The position numbers and the translations under genes were made by a program. A model generated the notes under the pieces. It did not search any database, was not told the origin of the DNA, and saw only the letters and a program-made list of their open reading frames with translations. From Cecembia rubra (GTDB taxonomy: Bacteria; Bacteroidota; Bacteroidia; Cytophagales; Cyclobacteriaceae), in contig NZ_PYGF01000001.1 of NCBI RefSeq assembly GCF_003014575.1, positions 930,001-994,000 of the forward strand: DNA of 64,000 nucleotides, in the 5' to 3' direction. This document shows positions 1 through 8,015 of this stretch, one piece after another; the first letter of the stretch is position 1, and every line of letters starts with the position of its first letter.

Positions 1-269
1 TAGTTCTTTTCAATAAGTTTAATGTTCAAAGCAAAGAGGACCTATTGAAATATCTATTCGGAATCACCAATCAACTGGGTTTTGACAGAAAGCATTGCCG
101 ATTCACTTTATTTGGTAAACACGGCCTTTTTGAAATTAAGAGTAACTGGGCATTGGATTACTTCAAAAACTTTAAAATTGAGCAGATCCATTTTAACCAA
201 AGCTACCATCCTGGAACGGAATCCTTTGCCAATACCAATCATTTTGAATCACATTGGGAAATCAACTGA
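1..269 (+). CDS. C-terminal end of a DUF3822-like protein (partial)
   Basis: The reading frame is open from base 3 to the TGA at 267-269, so this is the tail of a gene that begins before the window. About 88 residues are visible, starting VLFNKFNVQSKEDLLKYL. The pattern (EDLLKYLFGI, then a beta strand FTLFG, then a helix ending in YFKNF and a strand IEQIHFN) resembles the C-terminal subdomain of DUF3822 proteins, which in Bacteroidota often lie next to coaD and rsmD. Function of the family is not established. The position 93 bp upstream of coaD supports the call, but it rests on recollection of the family pattern. An ATG-less start at 45 (TTG) would be an artefact of the window edge. Confidence 0.5.
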   Translation, partial: VLFNKFNVQSKEDLLKYLFGITNQLGFDRKHCRFTLFGKHGLFEIKSNWALDYFKNFKIEQIHFNQSYHPGTESFANTNHFESHWEIN

Positions 270-362
270 TACATAAGTAGATTTAAGCCTATTTCTAATT
301 CCAGCTAATTCAGATATTTAGCGCAATTGAAAACTGATTACTTCCTTATCCCAAGACTATAA

Positions 363-818
363 ATGAAAAAAATAGCTATTTTCCCAGGATCATTTGATCC
401 ATATACCAAGGGTCATCATGACATTGTATTGAGAAGCCTCAATCTGTTCGATGAAGTAATTATCGGCATTGGGTATAATTCAGCTAAAAAGAACAGGTAT
501 TTTGATATTGAGACAATAGTATCCAAAATCGAGGAGTTATATAAAGGTGATCCAAGGGTAAGTGTGTTGGTTTATAATGACCTGACATCTACCATTGCCA
601 AACAACATGGGGCAAATTTTTTGGTAAGAGGATTAAGAAATACCACAGATTTTGAGTATGAAAATACAATCAGCCAAATGAACCGAAAACTCAATCCTGA
701 CTTGGAAACAGTTTTTTTGATTACTTCACCTCAATATGCCACCGTAAGCTCTACCATTATCCGTGAAGTCCATCGGTATGGTGGTAATGTAAGTGATTAC
801 CTTCCTTATGAGGTATGA
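363..818 (+). CDS. coaD: Pantetheine-phosphate adenylyltransferase
   Basis: This enzyme transfers AMP from ATP to 4'-phosphopantetheine, the penultimate step of coenzyme A synthesis, in the cytoplasm. The 151-residue protein has the usual family length and is complete. It carries the nucleotidyltransferase signature GSFDPYTKGHHD (residues 9-20, with the (T/H)xGH motif as TKGH), the RGLRN segment (89-93) that contacts substrate, and the VSSTIIRE motif (128-135). The ATG at 363 is the only sensible start because the first beta strand begins at residue 3. The last 13 bases overlap the 3' end of the Nudix gene on the opposite strand, so the two genes converge with no room for a conventional terminator. 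Confidence 0.97.
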   Translation: MKKIAIFPGSFDPYTKGHHDIVLRSLNLFDEVIIGIGYNSAKKNRYFDIETIVSKIEELYKGDPRVSVLVYNDLTSTIAKQHGANFLVRGLRNTTDFEYENTISQMNRKLNPDLETVFLITSPQYATVSSTIIREVHRYGGNVSDYLPYEV

Positions 819-1492
819 ACCTTAGGTAGTAGTTTCAAGAATCTCTTGTACAAATAGCGCATAGAAGGATAGGAATTCACCAAAGCCACTTTGGCTTCAT
901 GATGCCTCATCCAGCGGATATCATCTATACCCTCTTCCTTTTGGGGCTTCAAACCACTATCATTGATATTTTCCATGGCAAACCAATAGGTCTTCTTCAA
1001 AATGCTCTTCCTATTATGAGTATAGGTATGCCAGGTTTTACATATCTCAGGGCCAAGTTTAACTTTGATACCGCATTCTTCCTCTACCTCCCTGACAGCA
1101 CATTCCTCCGGAGTTTCTCCTTTATCAAACTTCCCCTTAGGCAGATCCCATTTTCCAAATCTATAGATAAATAAGACCTTCTGATCCTTGGTCACAACTC
1201 CCCCTGCTGCCTTGATGACAGTAAATCTGCTCTTGATGAAATCCTTGATTTCTTTTTTGTTTTCTGTAAGGATAGTAACAGAATCCAAATTCTTCAATTT
1301 TCGGGTCCTCAAAACATAAAGGAGCTTAATTATGACATCCCTACTGGGTTCAATGATCAAAATATCCTCATGAAAATCCTCTGAGGCAGGCAGATCCACG
1401 GGATGGTCATAGACACATTCATATGTCTTATCCTTCGGCAATTCTTCAGAAGAAGCAATATCCAAAGGCTTGTCATTGATAAAAACTTTCAT
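806..1492 (-). CDS. Nudix hydrolase
   Basis: A 228-residue protein with a complete Nudix box at residues 120-142 (G120, E126, R134-E135, E138-E139, G141, then I142). Members hydrolyse nucleoside diphosphates linked to another group; the substrate cannot be told from sequence. The roughly 90 residues before the Nudix domain have no motif I recognise and probably form a small N-terminal domain or cap. The C-terminus SMRYLYKRFLKLL is probably helical. It converges on coaD with a 13-bp overlap of coding ends. The start is the ATG at 1492, about 100 bp from pyrE on the other strand, so the 1493-1596 gap must hold both divergent promoters. Confidence 0.9.
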   Translation of the reverse strand: MKVFINDKPLDIASSEELPKDKTYECVYDHPVDLPASEDFHEDILIIEPSRDVIIKLLYVLRTRKLKNLDSVTILTENKKEIKDFIKSRFTVIKAAGGVVTKDQKVLFIYRFGKWDLPKGKFDKGETPEECAVREVEEECGIKVKLGPEICKTWHTYTHNRKSILKKTYWFAMENINDSGLKPQKEEGIDDIRWMRHHEAKVALVNSYPSMRYLYKRFLKLLPKVHTS

Positions 1493-1596
1493 GGCCAGAT
1501 ATAGTTTGGCAAAGACATTTCAACTCCTGCCAAAAATGCACAAAATTTTTTAGCCCTCACAGTACCCCCTAATTTTTTATCTTTTAATTTTGAGAC

Positions 1597-2250
1597 ATGG
1601 ACATATTTGACAATCAAATAGCTGCTCAGGTAGCAGCAAAATTATTGGAAATTAAGGCAATTAGACTCCAGCCCGAAAAACCATTCACATGGGCATCTGG
1701 ATGGAAATCACCAATTTATTGCGACAATAGACTCTCTCTTTCTTATCCGGAAGTAAGGTCATTTATCAAAGAGAACCTTGTGAAGGCCATTCAAACCCAT
1801 TTTCCTGAAGTGGAGGCCATAGCTGGAGTGGCCACTGCCGGGATTCCTCAAGGAGCCCTGATTGCGGATAGTTTAAATCTTCCTTTCCTTTATGTTAGAT
1901 CCAAGCCAAAAGGTCATGGAATGGAAAACATGATCGAAGGCAAAGTAACTGTAGGACAAAAAGTAGTAGTCGTGGAAGATTTGATTTCTACAGGAGGAAG
2001 TTCTTTGAAAGCGGTTCAGGACCTGAAAAATGCAGGATTTGAGGTTTTAGGAATGGTTGCAATTTTCACTTATGGTTTTGACATTGCCAATGATAATTTC
2101 TCTGAAGCCAATGTTAAGCTTATATGCCTGAGTAATTATTCTTCCATGCTTCCTCCGGCATTGGCAAATGATTATATAGATGACCACACCCTTGCATCTT
2201 TGGTCGAATGGCGAAAAGCACCCAACAGTTGGCAGGGTGTTGAGAAATAA
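1597..2250 (+). CDS. pyrE: Orotate phosphoribosyltransferase
   Basis: Condenses orotate with PRPP to give orotidine 5'-phosphate in pyrimidine synthesis. The 217-residue length is normal. The PRPP-binding loop VVVVEDLISTGGSS (residues 123-136) and the conserved RSKPKGHG loop (101-108), which carries catalytic lysines and histidine, are intact. The start at 1597 gives the usual N-terminus, with helix 1 before KPFTWASGWKSPIYCDNR. A TAATTTTG string (1585-1592) that fits the Bacteroidota -7 element ends 4 bp before the ATG, which would give a leaderless or nearly leaderless transcript if it is used. There is no clear -33 element, so the real promoter may lie further upstream. Confidence 0.96.
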   Translation: MDIFDNQIAAQVAAKLLEIKAIRLQPEKPFTWASGWKSPIYCDNRLSLSYPEVRSFIKENLVKAIQTHFPEVEAIAGVATAGIPQGALIADSLNLPFLYVRSKPKGHGMENMIEGKVTVGQKVVVVEDLISTGGSSLKAVQDLKNAGFEVLGMVAIFTYGFDIANDNFSEANVKLICLSNYSSMLPPALANDYIDDHTLASLVEWRKAPNSWQGVEK

Positions 2251-2255
2251 AAATC

Positions 2256-2301
2256 AAAAGGAAGCCGGATTATAGAAAAAACCAAAATCCGACTTCCTTT
2301 T
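2256..2301. terminator. Bidirectional hairpin between pyrE and rmlB
   Basis: Arms at 2256-2270 and 2287-2301 pair over 15 bp with one C-A mismatch. An A-run lies on the left side and a T-run on the right, so it can terminate both converging genes. Confidence 0.75.
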
Positions 2302-2328
2302 TAATAAATTCTCCTTATCAGATTTTAC

Positions 2329-3381
2329 TTATCGGCTGTGGTAATGTTCTGTATAATATTGCTGATAAGCACCTGAAGTAACATTTTTCAGCCATTCCTC
2401 ATTATTTAAGTACCAATCAATGGTCTTGGAAATCCCTTCTTCAAACTGTAGACTTGGCTCCCATCCCAGTTCTTTTTGGATTTTGGAAGCATCTATTGCA
2501 TAACGGAGATCGTGCCCTGCCCTGTCTTTCACAAAAGTGATCAACTTTTCTGATGTTCCTGGTTCCCTTCCCAATTTTTCATCCATTTTCTTACAGAGAA
2601 GTCTTACGATATCAATATTCTTCCATTCATTGAAACCTCCAATGTTATAGGTCTCTCCAGCCACACCTTGGTGAAACACCACATCTATAGCCCTTGCATG
2701 GTCTACTACATACAGCCAATCTCTGACATTTTCCCCTTTGCCATAGACTGGTAATGGTTTATTGTTTTTGATATTGTGTATACAAAGCGGGATCAATTTC
2801 TCTGGAAATTGATTTGGACCATAATTATTGGAACAATTGGTAATCAGAGTTCTCAACTTATAAGTATTGGCATAAGCCCTTACAAAGTGATCAGAAGATG
2901 CCTTTGATGCAGAATAAGGCGATTGAGGATCATAGGCCGTTGTTTCAAGGAAGAAGCCCCCATCATCCAAAGAACCATATACTTCATCTGTAGAAATGTG
3001 GAAGAAGAGATGGTCCTCGTAATTTTTCCAAAAAGTCTTTGCCGTGTTTAACAGGTTTACTGTTCCGATGATATTTGTCTTTACAAAAGCCAGGGGATCA
3101 GTAATGGATCTATCCACATGAGACTCAGCAGCTAAATGGATAACATCTGTGATGGCATGCTTTTCAAACACCTCCACCAAGCCGGTTTCTTCCAAAATAT
3201 TTACTTTTTCAAAGTGGTAATTTGATGCACCTTCTATTTCTTTAAGATTTTCAAGGTTACCCGCATAAGTCAGGCAGTCCAGATTTACAATGCTGTATTC
3301 AGGATATTTTTCAACGAATAATTTAACAACATGGGAGCCAATAAATCCGGCCCCTCCGGTAATCAAAATACTTTTTTTCAT
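2329..3381 (-). CDS. rfbB: dTDP-glucose 4,6-dehydratase
   Basis: Converts dTDP-glucose to dTDP-4-keto-6-deoxyglucose, the second step toward dTDP-rhamnose and other deoxysugars for surface polysaccharides. The protein is a short-chain dehydrogenase of the extended type: NAD-binding GGAGFIG at residues 9-15, HLAAESHVDRS (82-92), STDEVYG (130-136) carrying the Thr-Asp-Glu catalytic triplet of dehydratases, and Y156xxxK160. These residues separate it from simple epimerases. The start chosen is MKKSILITGG at 3381; an ATG three codons upstream (3390) is possible but adds residues before the first strand. It is followed on the same strand by an epimerase and a glycosyltransferase, which fits a surface-glycan precursor role. 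No rmlA, rmlC or rmlD lies nearby. Confidence 0.93.
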   Translation of the reverse strand: MKKSILITGGAGFIGSHVVKLFVEKYPEYSIVNLDCLTYAGNLENLKEIEGASNYHFEKVNILEETGLVEVFEKHAITDVIHLAAESHVDRSITDPLAFVKTNIIGTVNLLNTAKTFWKNYEDHLFFHISTDEVYGSLDDGGFFLETTAYDPQSPYSASKASSDHFVRAYANTYKLRTLITNCSNNYGPNQFPEKLIPLCIHNIKNNKPLPVYGKGENVRDWLYVVDHARAIDVVFHQGVAGETYNIGGFNEWKNIDIVRLLCKKMDEKLGREPGTSEKLITFVKDRAGHDLRYAIDASKIQKELGWEPSLQFEEGISKTIDWYLNNEEWLKNVTSGAYQQYYTEHYHSR

Positions 3382-3438
3382 AGTTTTCATATATCAAACA
3401 ATGTGTTTTTATGAAGTTTCAGGAATGCTTTATAGACT

Positions 3439-4491
3439 TTATTTTGCATAATAATCATTGTACCAAGCAACAAACTCAGCAACCCCTACTTCAACAGGAG
3501 TGCTTGGCTTATAGCCTGTATCTAACATTAGGTCTGTAACATCTGCATATGTAGCAGGCACATCTCCTGGCTGGAGAGGAAGAAGGTTTTTCTTGGATTC
3601 AATCCTGAGTGCTTTCTCCAAAGCTCCAATATAATCCATCAGCTCTACGGGATTAGAATTACCTATGTTGTACACCTTGTAGGGAGCATAAGAACTACCG
3701 GGATCCGGCTCATTTCCACTCCATTCCGGATTTCCTTTAGGTGGCCTGTCAGCTACCCTCACAATCCCTTCCACTATATCACTTACAAAGGTAAAATCCC
3801 TTTTCATTTTTCCATGGTTGAACACATCTATTGGTTCTCCTTTTTTCATAGCTTCAATAAAAAGGAAAAGTGCCATATCTGGTCTTCCCCATGGTCCATA
3901 AACTGTGAAAAATCTGAGTCCAGTAGTAGGTATTTTGAATAGATGACTATAAGTATGTGCCATCAATTCATTGGATTTTTTAGATGCCGCATACAAACTC
4001 AAAGGATGGTCCACATTGTCTGAAGTAGAAAATGGCATCTTGGTGTTTGCTCCATAAACCGAGCTGGAGGAAGCATACACCAAATGATTGACAGGATATG
4101 CTCTACATGCCTCCAAAATGTTCAAAAAACCAGTAATATTTGCCTCAATATAGGCATTGGGATTAATCAATGAATACCTTACCCCTGCCTGGGCGGCTAG
4201 ATTGATCACCACATCAAACTGTTCCTTTTCAAACAAATCCAGGAGATATGCTTTATCAGTCAAATCTGCTTTCACAAAAGAATAACCTTCATATTTGCTG
4301 GACTGTACCAATCTATGCTCCTGAATTTGTTCTTTCTCGATTCCGCAATTTTTTAACCTTCCAAATTTAAGGTTAACATCATAATAGTCATTGATATTGT
4401 CAAAGCCAACAACAGTATCACCTCTCTCCAATAGCTGTTTGGCAAGGTGAAACCCAATGAACCCGGCAGAACCGGTAATTAAATATTTCAT
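3439..4491 (-). CDS. NAD-dependent epimerase, probable UDP-glucuronate 4-epimerase
   Basis: A 350-residue extended short-chain dehydrogenase. It has GSAGFIG (7-13), [11 protein letters not shown] (97-107), SSSSVYG (141-147) and the catalytic Y167xxxK171. The QAGVRYS segment, the long insertion after [12 protein letters not shown] and the [14 protein letters not shown] loop are typical of UDP-glucuronate 4-epimerases (LspL/Cap1J group), which supply UDP-galacturonate for capsule or LPS. Substrate is inferred from that resemblance only. The start is taken as MKYLITG at 4491, because the strand-1 lysine and tyrosine normally begin the protein; an upstream ATG at 4512 would add seven residues. 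It lies between the GT4 gene and rmlB on one strand, with short gaps, so co-transcription is likely. Confidence 0.85.
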   Translation of the reverse strand: MKYLITGSAGFIGFHLAKQLLERGDTVVGFDNINDYYDVNLKFGRLKNCGIEKEQIQEHRLVQSSKYEGYSFVKADLTDKAYLLDLFEKEQFDVVINLAAQAGVRYSLINPNAYIEANITGFLNILEACRAYPVNHLVYASSSSVYGANTKMPFSTSDNVDHPLSLYAASKKSNELMAHTYSHLFKIPTTGLRFFTVYGPWGRPDMALFLFIEAMKKGEPIDVFNHGKMKRDFTFVSDIVEGIVRVADRPPKGNPEWSGNEPDPGSSYAPYKVYNIGNSNPVELMDYIGALEKALRIESKKNLLPLQPGDVPATYADVTDLMLDTGYKPSTPVEVGVAEFVAWYNDYYAK

Positions 4492-4560
4492 TTTGGTTTT
4501 CAAAACGTTCAAAAATTTAATTCTACAATCAATTCAAAGTTCAATTTTAATGCGTTTTTC

Positions 4561-5715
4561 TCATTTATCTGACAAAAGTCGCTGATAATTCTCCAGAATC
4601 AGCAAATGCATATTATCCCTTTGGTATTTTTCCAAAACTTCCAAGTAAAGGTTATCAGCAAGTTCCTGCATATAATCCCTTTTTACAAATGCAAATTCCA
4701 AAGCTTCTTTTAGAATATCTTTCTTTTTGACAGGAAAAAGCAAGCCTGTTTTCCTATGGGTGACCACATCGACATTGCCGATTATATCCGAACAAATTAC
4801 CGGAACCTGCATCGCCCCAGCTTCCAGAAGGACATTGGGGAAACCTTCTCTGTGGGAAGGATGAACGAGTACATCGGCCATAGCAAGATAATGGGGTACA
4901 TGATCAGACCATTCTATCTGCACAATTCTGGGATGGTCCTGAATTTTCCTTACCACCTCATTGTTGATGGGGTTAAGATCCAATTCAAAAGAACCCAAAA
5001 GCACCAGTTTGGCGTAATTTACAATTTTTGATGCCAAAAATGCCTCCACCAAATCTTCAATTCCCTTGTCCTTGACCAACCTTCCAATAGTCAAAATCAA
5101 ATAATCATTTTCAGATGGTGCAATCCGCATGGTGGCGGCTATCAGGTGATTTTCGGCCAGGGATTGCCTGCTGAATTTACTCAAGTCGACACCATTGGAA
5201 GACCCTTGACCAATTATTTTTAGCTTGGACGGTTCCACTAACCTTTCATTCAGAATGAACTCCTTAAGAGAATTCGAGTTCGGCCAAACCTCAGTTGCCC
5301 AACGATAGGTGAGTTTTTCTAATTTGATGAGCAGCTTCCTTTTGTTTTTTTCGGCCACCATATAAGGCATCCCTGCTACCGTATGGATTCTCACCTTTAC
5401 ACCAGCTAGTTTTGCGGCCAACATAGAGAGCAAACCAGCTTTAGGTGTATGGGAATGTACAATATCCGGCTTTTCTTTTTTGAAAAGCTTATATAGCAAC
5501 CAAAGACAATAAAAATCCCTGAATGGGGTGATTTTTCTTGTAAAGGGAACAATATGGTGTGGAACCCCTTCCCTTCTGGTCACTTCCTGCACCTCTCTCC
5601 CATCTGCACTCACCATCAACACTTCCCAACCTGCATCCTTCATAAACTTCATCTGTCCTGCCAATAAAAGTTTGAGGGAAAGAGGTACTGTGGTAATCCG
5701 AATTAATTTTGGCAT
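4561..5715 (-). CDS. Glycosyltransferase family 4 (GT-B fold)
   Basis: A 384-residue GT-B enzyme. The N-terminal half has the usual family-4 pattern of VSADG, PDIVHSHTPKAGLLSMLAA and WPNSNSLKEF; the C-terminal half has the nucleotide-sugar binding fold with LTIGRLVKDKG and the EGFPNVLLEAG loop (E-x7-E type). Such enzymes move a sugar from a nucleotide donor to a lipid-linked or growing glycan at the cytoplasmic face of the membrane. The neighbours supply deoxysugar and uronic-acid nucleotides, so it probably adds one of these sugars to an O-antigen or exopolysaccharide. Donor and linkage cannot be read from the sequence. It is the first gene of the three-gene minus-strand run that includes the epimerase and rmlB. 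Confidence 0.88.
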   Translation of the reverse strand: MPKLIRITTVPLSLKLLLAGQMKFMKDAGWEVLMVSADGREVQEVTRREGVPHHIVPFTRKITPFRDFYCLWLLYKLFKKEKPDIVHSHTPKAGLLSMLAAKLAGVKVRIHTVAGMPYMVAEKNKRKLLIKLEKLTYRWATEVWPNSNSLKEFILNERLVEPSKLKIIGQGSSNGVDLSKFSRQSLAENHLIAATMRIAPSENDYLILTIGRLVKDKGIEDLVEAFLASKIVNYAKLVLLGSFELDLNPINNEVVRKIQDHPRIVQIEWSDHVPHYLAMADVLVHPSHREGFPNVLLEAGAMQVPVICSDIIGNVDVVTHRKTGLLFPVKKKDILKEALEFAFVKRDYMQELADNLYLEVLEKYQRDNMHLLILENYQRLLSDK

Positions 5716-5783
5716 GCAGTTTTTAAATTTTAAAAAGTCAAATTTAACTTTTTATTGCCTTTGGTGAAGAAAAAACACGAAAT

Positions 5784-6914
5784 TTACCTTATTACCTCAA
5801 ATTTATAGACAATTTGATGTTCATAAACTTCGCCAGGATTAAGCCTTGGAGAAGGAAAATGTGCTTGATTAGGGGAGTCAGGAAAAAACTGAGGTTCAAG
5901 ACATAAACCGAAATTTTTGGTATAGCTTATTCCTCCTGTCACCTGATTACCATTCAGGAAATTACCGGAATAGAATTGAACTCCCGGCATATTGGAATAA
6001 AGGGTAAATTTTCTGCCAGAAGCTGTATGAATCAATTCAGCCATTTTACTCAGTTTTCCATCATGTTCTTTTTTGATTACAAAATTATGGTCATATCCCC
6101 TTCCTGTCTCTTCTATTCTTTCTCCCACTTTATGTGGGCTGGTAAAATCAAAAGGTGTCCCTGCCACAGTTGCCAGTTCTCCTGTAGGGATCAGTCCCTC
6201 ATTTACCGGAGTGTAGTAGTCTGCGAAAATGGTAAGCTCGTGGTTAAGAATATCTTCTTTCATACCACTTAAATTAAAATATCCATGATGAGTCAAATTC
6301 ACTATGGTAGGCTTATCAGTTTCAGATCTCATGGTAATTGAAAGTTGATTATCATGATCAAGGACAAAGGTCATGGTTGTCTTCAAAGTTCCTGGATACC
6401 CTTCTTCCCCATCCGGGCTGATATAAGTCATTTTCACCCCTATAGCATCTTCAACCTCTAGAATTTCGGCATCCCAAAACTTTTTATTAAAGCCTTCTCT
6501 TCCACCATGAAGGTGATTTTCTCCATTATTGGTTGCCAAATTGTAGGTTACTCCATCAATTTCAAATCTCCCCTTGGCAATTCTGTTGGCATATCTTCCA
6601 GCAGTCGCACCAAAAAAATATGTGTCTCTAAAGAAATCCTCGGGTTTATCATAAGTGAGGAGTATATTTTCAAGATTTCCATCCTTATCTGGAACTACAA
6701 TCCTGGACAGAACTCCCCCATAACTCAACAATTCCACTTCCATCCCATTGCTGTTTTTCAGGTTAAAAACCTTGGCTTCATTTTCTCCCATTTTTATTCT
6801 TTGAATATTTATGTCAAAATTAACTTCCTTTAATTCCTTTTTTTCTTCATTGCTTTGGCAAGAAAATACTATCACCAAGGTCAAGAATAACAAGTTTAGG
6901 GAAAATCTTCTCAT
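5784..6914 (-). CDS. galM: Aldose 1-epimerase (galactose mutarotase), lipoprotein
   Basis: Interconverts alpha and beta anomers of hexoses. The 376-residue protein matches GalM length plus a signal peptide ending in a lipobox (FSC, Cys19), so it is predicted to be a lipoprotein outside the cytoplasm rather than a cytoplasmic Leloir enzyme. Conserved GalM features are present: RYANRIAKGRF, NHLHGG with the acidic-residue-facing histidine, THHGYFNLSG with the catalytic histidine, YDHNFV, and LCLEPQFFPDSPN with the general-base glutamate. The reading frame is intact. It is transcribed on the minus strand 69 bp upstream of the GT4 gene and diverges from the OmpA lipoprotein gene. A role in handling sugars released outside the cell is inferred. 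Confidence 0.92.
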   Translation of the reverse strand: MRRFSLNLLFLTLVIVFSCQSNEEKKELKEVNFDINIQRIKMGENEAKVFNLKNSNGMEVELLSYGGVLSRIVVPDKDGNLENILLTYDKPEDFFRDTYFFGATAGRYANRIAKGRFEIDGVTYNLATNNGENHLHGGREGFNKKFWDAEILEVEDAIGVKMTYISPDGEEGYPGTLKTTMTFVLDHDNQLSITMRSETDKPTIVNLTHHGYFNLSGMKEDILNHELTIFADYYTPVNEGLIPTGELATVAGTPFDFTSPHKVGERIEETGRGYDHNFVIKKEHDGKLSKMAELIHTASGRKFTLYSNMPGVQFYSGNFLNGNQVTGGISYTKNFGLCLEPQFFPDSPNQAHFPSPRLNPGEVYEHQIVYKFEVIR

Positions 6915-7042
6915 AGTGTTTTGTTTTGTAGGTAATTTAAAACTAAATACCTGAATATCCTGCCATTTTTAGGAACAATTCAACTACTGTTTTTTAGATG
7001 GCTTCATTTTTGGAATAAAGTTCACAAAAAATACCAACTGAT

Positions 7043-7888
7043 ATGAAAAGACTCTTTCTTTTTTCTGTAGCCATTGCTACCCTGACTGTTTCCTGTGTTT
7101 CAAAAAAGAAATACACAGAACTACAAAATGACTTATTCCGCACAGAAGCGACCCTTGCGGAAACTAGAAGCGAAAAGGAGGCCCTAGAGGCAGAAAAGAG
7201 AATCCTCGAAGACAGAATGGGGCGCATCCAAGCGAGAGTGGATGAATACAACGCGAGGATTAACTCCCTAAGAAGTGAAAATGATGCTTTGTTTGATTTG
7301 GATGGAAAAACCCCAATGTCTAAAAACACTAAACAAAAGTTGAATGCCACTTTAGCTAAAGTGAATCCCAATGACTTGGCCAATGCCAAAACTCTTGAGG
7401 ATTCTGTGAACCTTGCCATATCTTATAATCTGAAGAAATCTATCTCCGATGGTTCGCCTGAACAAGATGAGGACATCAGTATAAGTGTGGACAAAACTGT
7501 GGTGATGATCAATGTTTCAGACAGGCTATTATTCAATACCGGATCCTACCAAGTCTCCAGAAATGCTGATGGGTTATTGAAAAAGTTAGCAGAAGTAATC
7601 AATGCAGAACCGGCTGTAGAAGTTATGATTGAAGGTCACACTGACCCTAGAAGTATTCAGACTGGGGTATTACAGGACAACTGGGACCTTAGTGTGAAAA
7701 GAGCTACCTCAATTGTCAGATTGCTGCAAAATAAATATAATGTAGCTCCTGAAAAACTGATTGCTGCAGGAAGGTCAAGCTATATCCCTGTAGTAGACAA
7801 TGACAGTCTTGAAAACATGGCCAGAAACAGAAGAACACGTATCGTGATCATTCCTGACTTGGACAAGTTTTTTGCTTTGATAGAATAA
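7043..7888 (+). CDS. OmpA-family peptidoglycan-binding lipoprotein
   Basis: A 281-residue envelope protein. It has a signal peptide with lipobox (TVSC, Cys18), a coiled-coil stretch of about residues 25-85 rich in E, R and A heptads (the SEKEALEAEKRILEDRMGRIQAR region), a linker, and a C-terminal OmpA domain (about 165-275). The OmpA domain contains LLFNTGSYQVS, VMIEGHTDPR and the NRRTRIVI end, which bind diaminopimelate in peptidoglycan. It probably tethers the outer membrane to the wall. The coiled coil suggests an oligomer like Lpp-type tethers. A strong hairpin terminator follows. Confidence 0.92.
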   Translation: MKRLFLFSVAIATLTVSCVSKKKYTELQNDLFRTEATLAETRSEKEALEAEKRILEDRMGRIQARVDEYNARINSLRSENDALFDLDGKTPMSKNTKQKLNATLAKVNPNDLANAKTLEDSVNLAISYNLKKSISDGSPEQDEDISISVDKTVVMINVSDRLLFNTGSYQVSRNADGLLKKLAEVINAEPAVEVMIEGHTDPRSIQTGVLQDNWDLSVKRATSIVRLLQNKYNVAPEKLIAAGRSSYIPVVDNDSLENMARNRRTRIVIIPDLDKFFALIE

Positions 7889-7969
7889 TTGAAAACCAAC
7901 TGTAACCAACTCCCACAAGAAACCATTGTTTGGTACATTTTTTCATCATGTTGTTATTTGTTTGAGTAG

Positions 7970-8003
7970 AAATCCCCTCCTTAAGTAAGGAGGGGATTTT
8001 TTT
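7970..8003. terminator. Bidirectional hairpin after the OmpA lipoprotein gene
   Basis: Arms 7970-7982 and 7987-7999 are perfect 13-bp inverted repeats with a 4-nt loop, followed by a T-run. The gene on the minus strand stops at 8016, so the hairpin serves both. Confidence 0.9.
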
Positions 8004-8015
8004 AAAGCCATTCAA

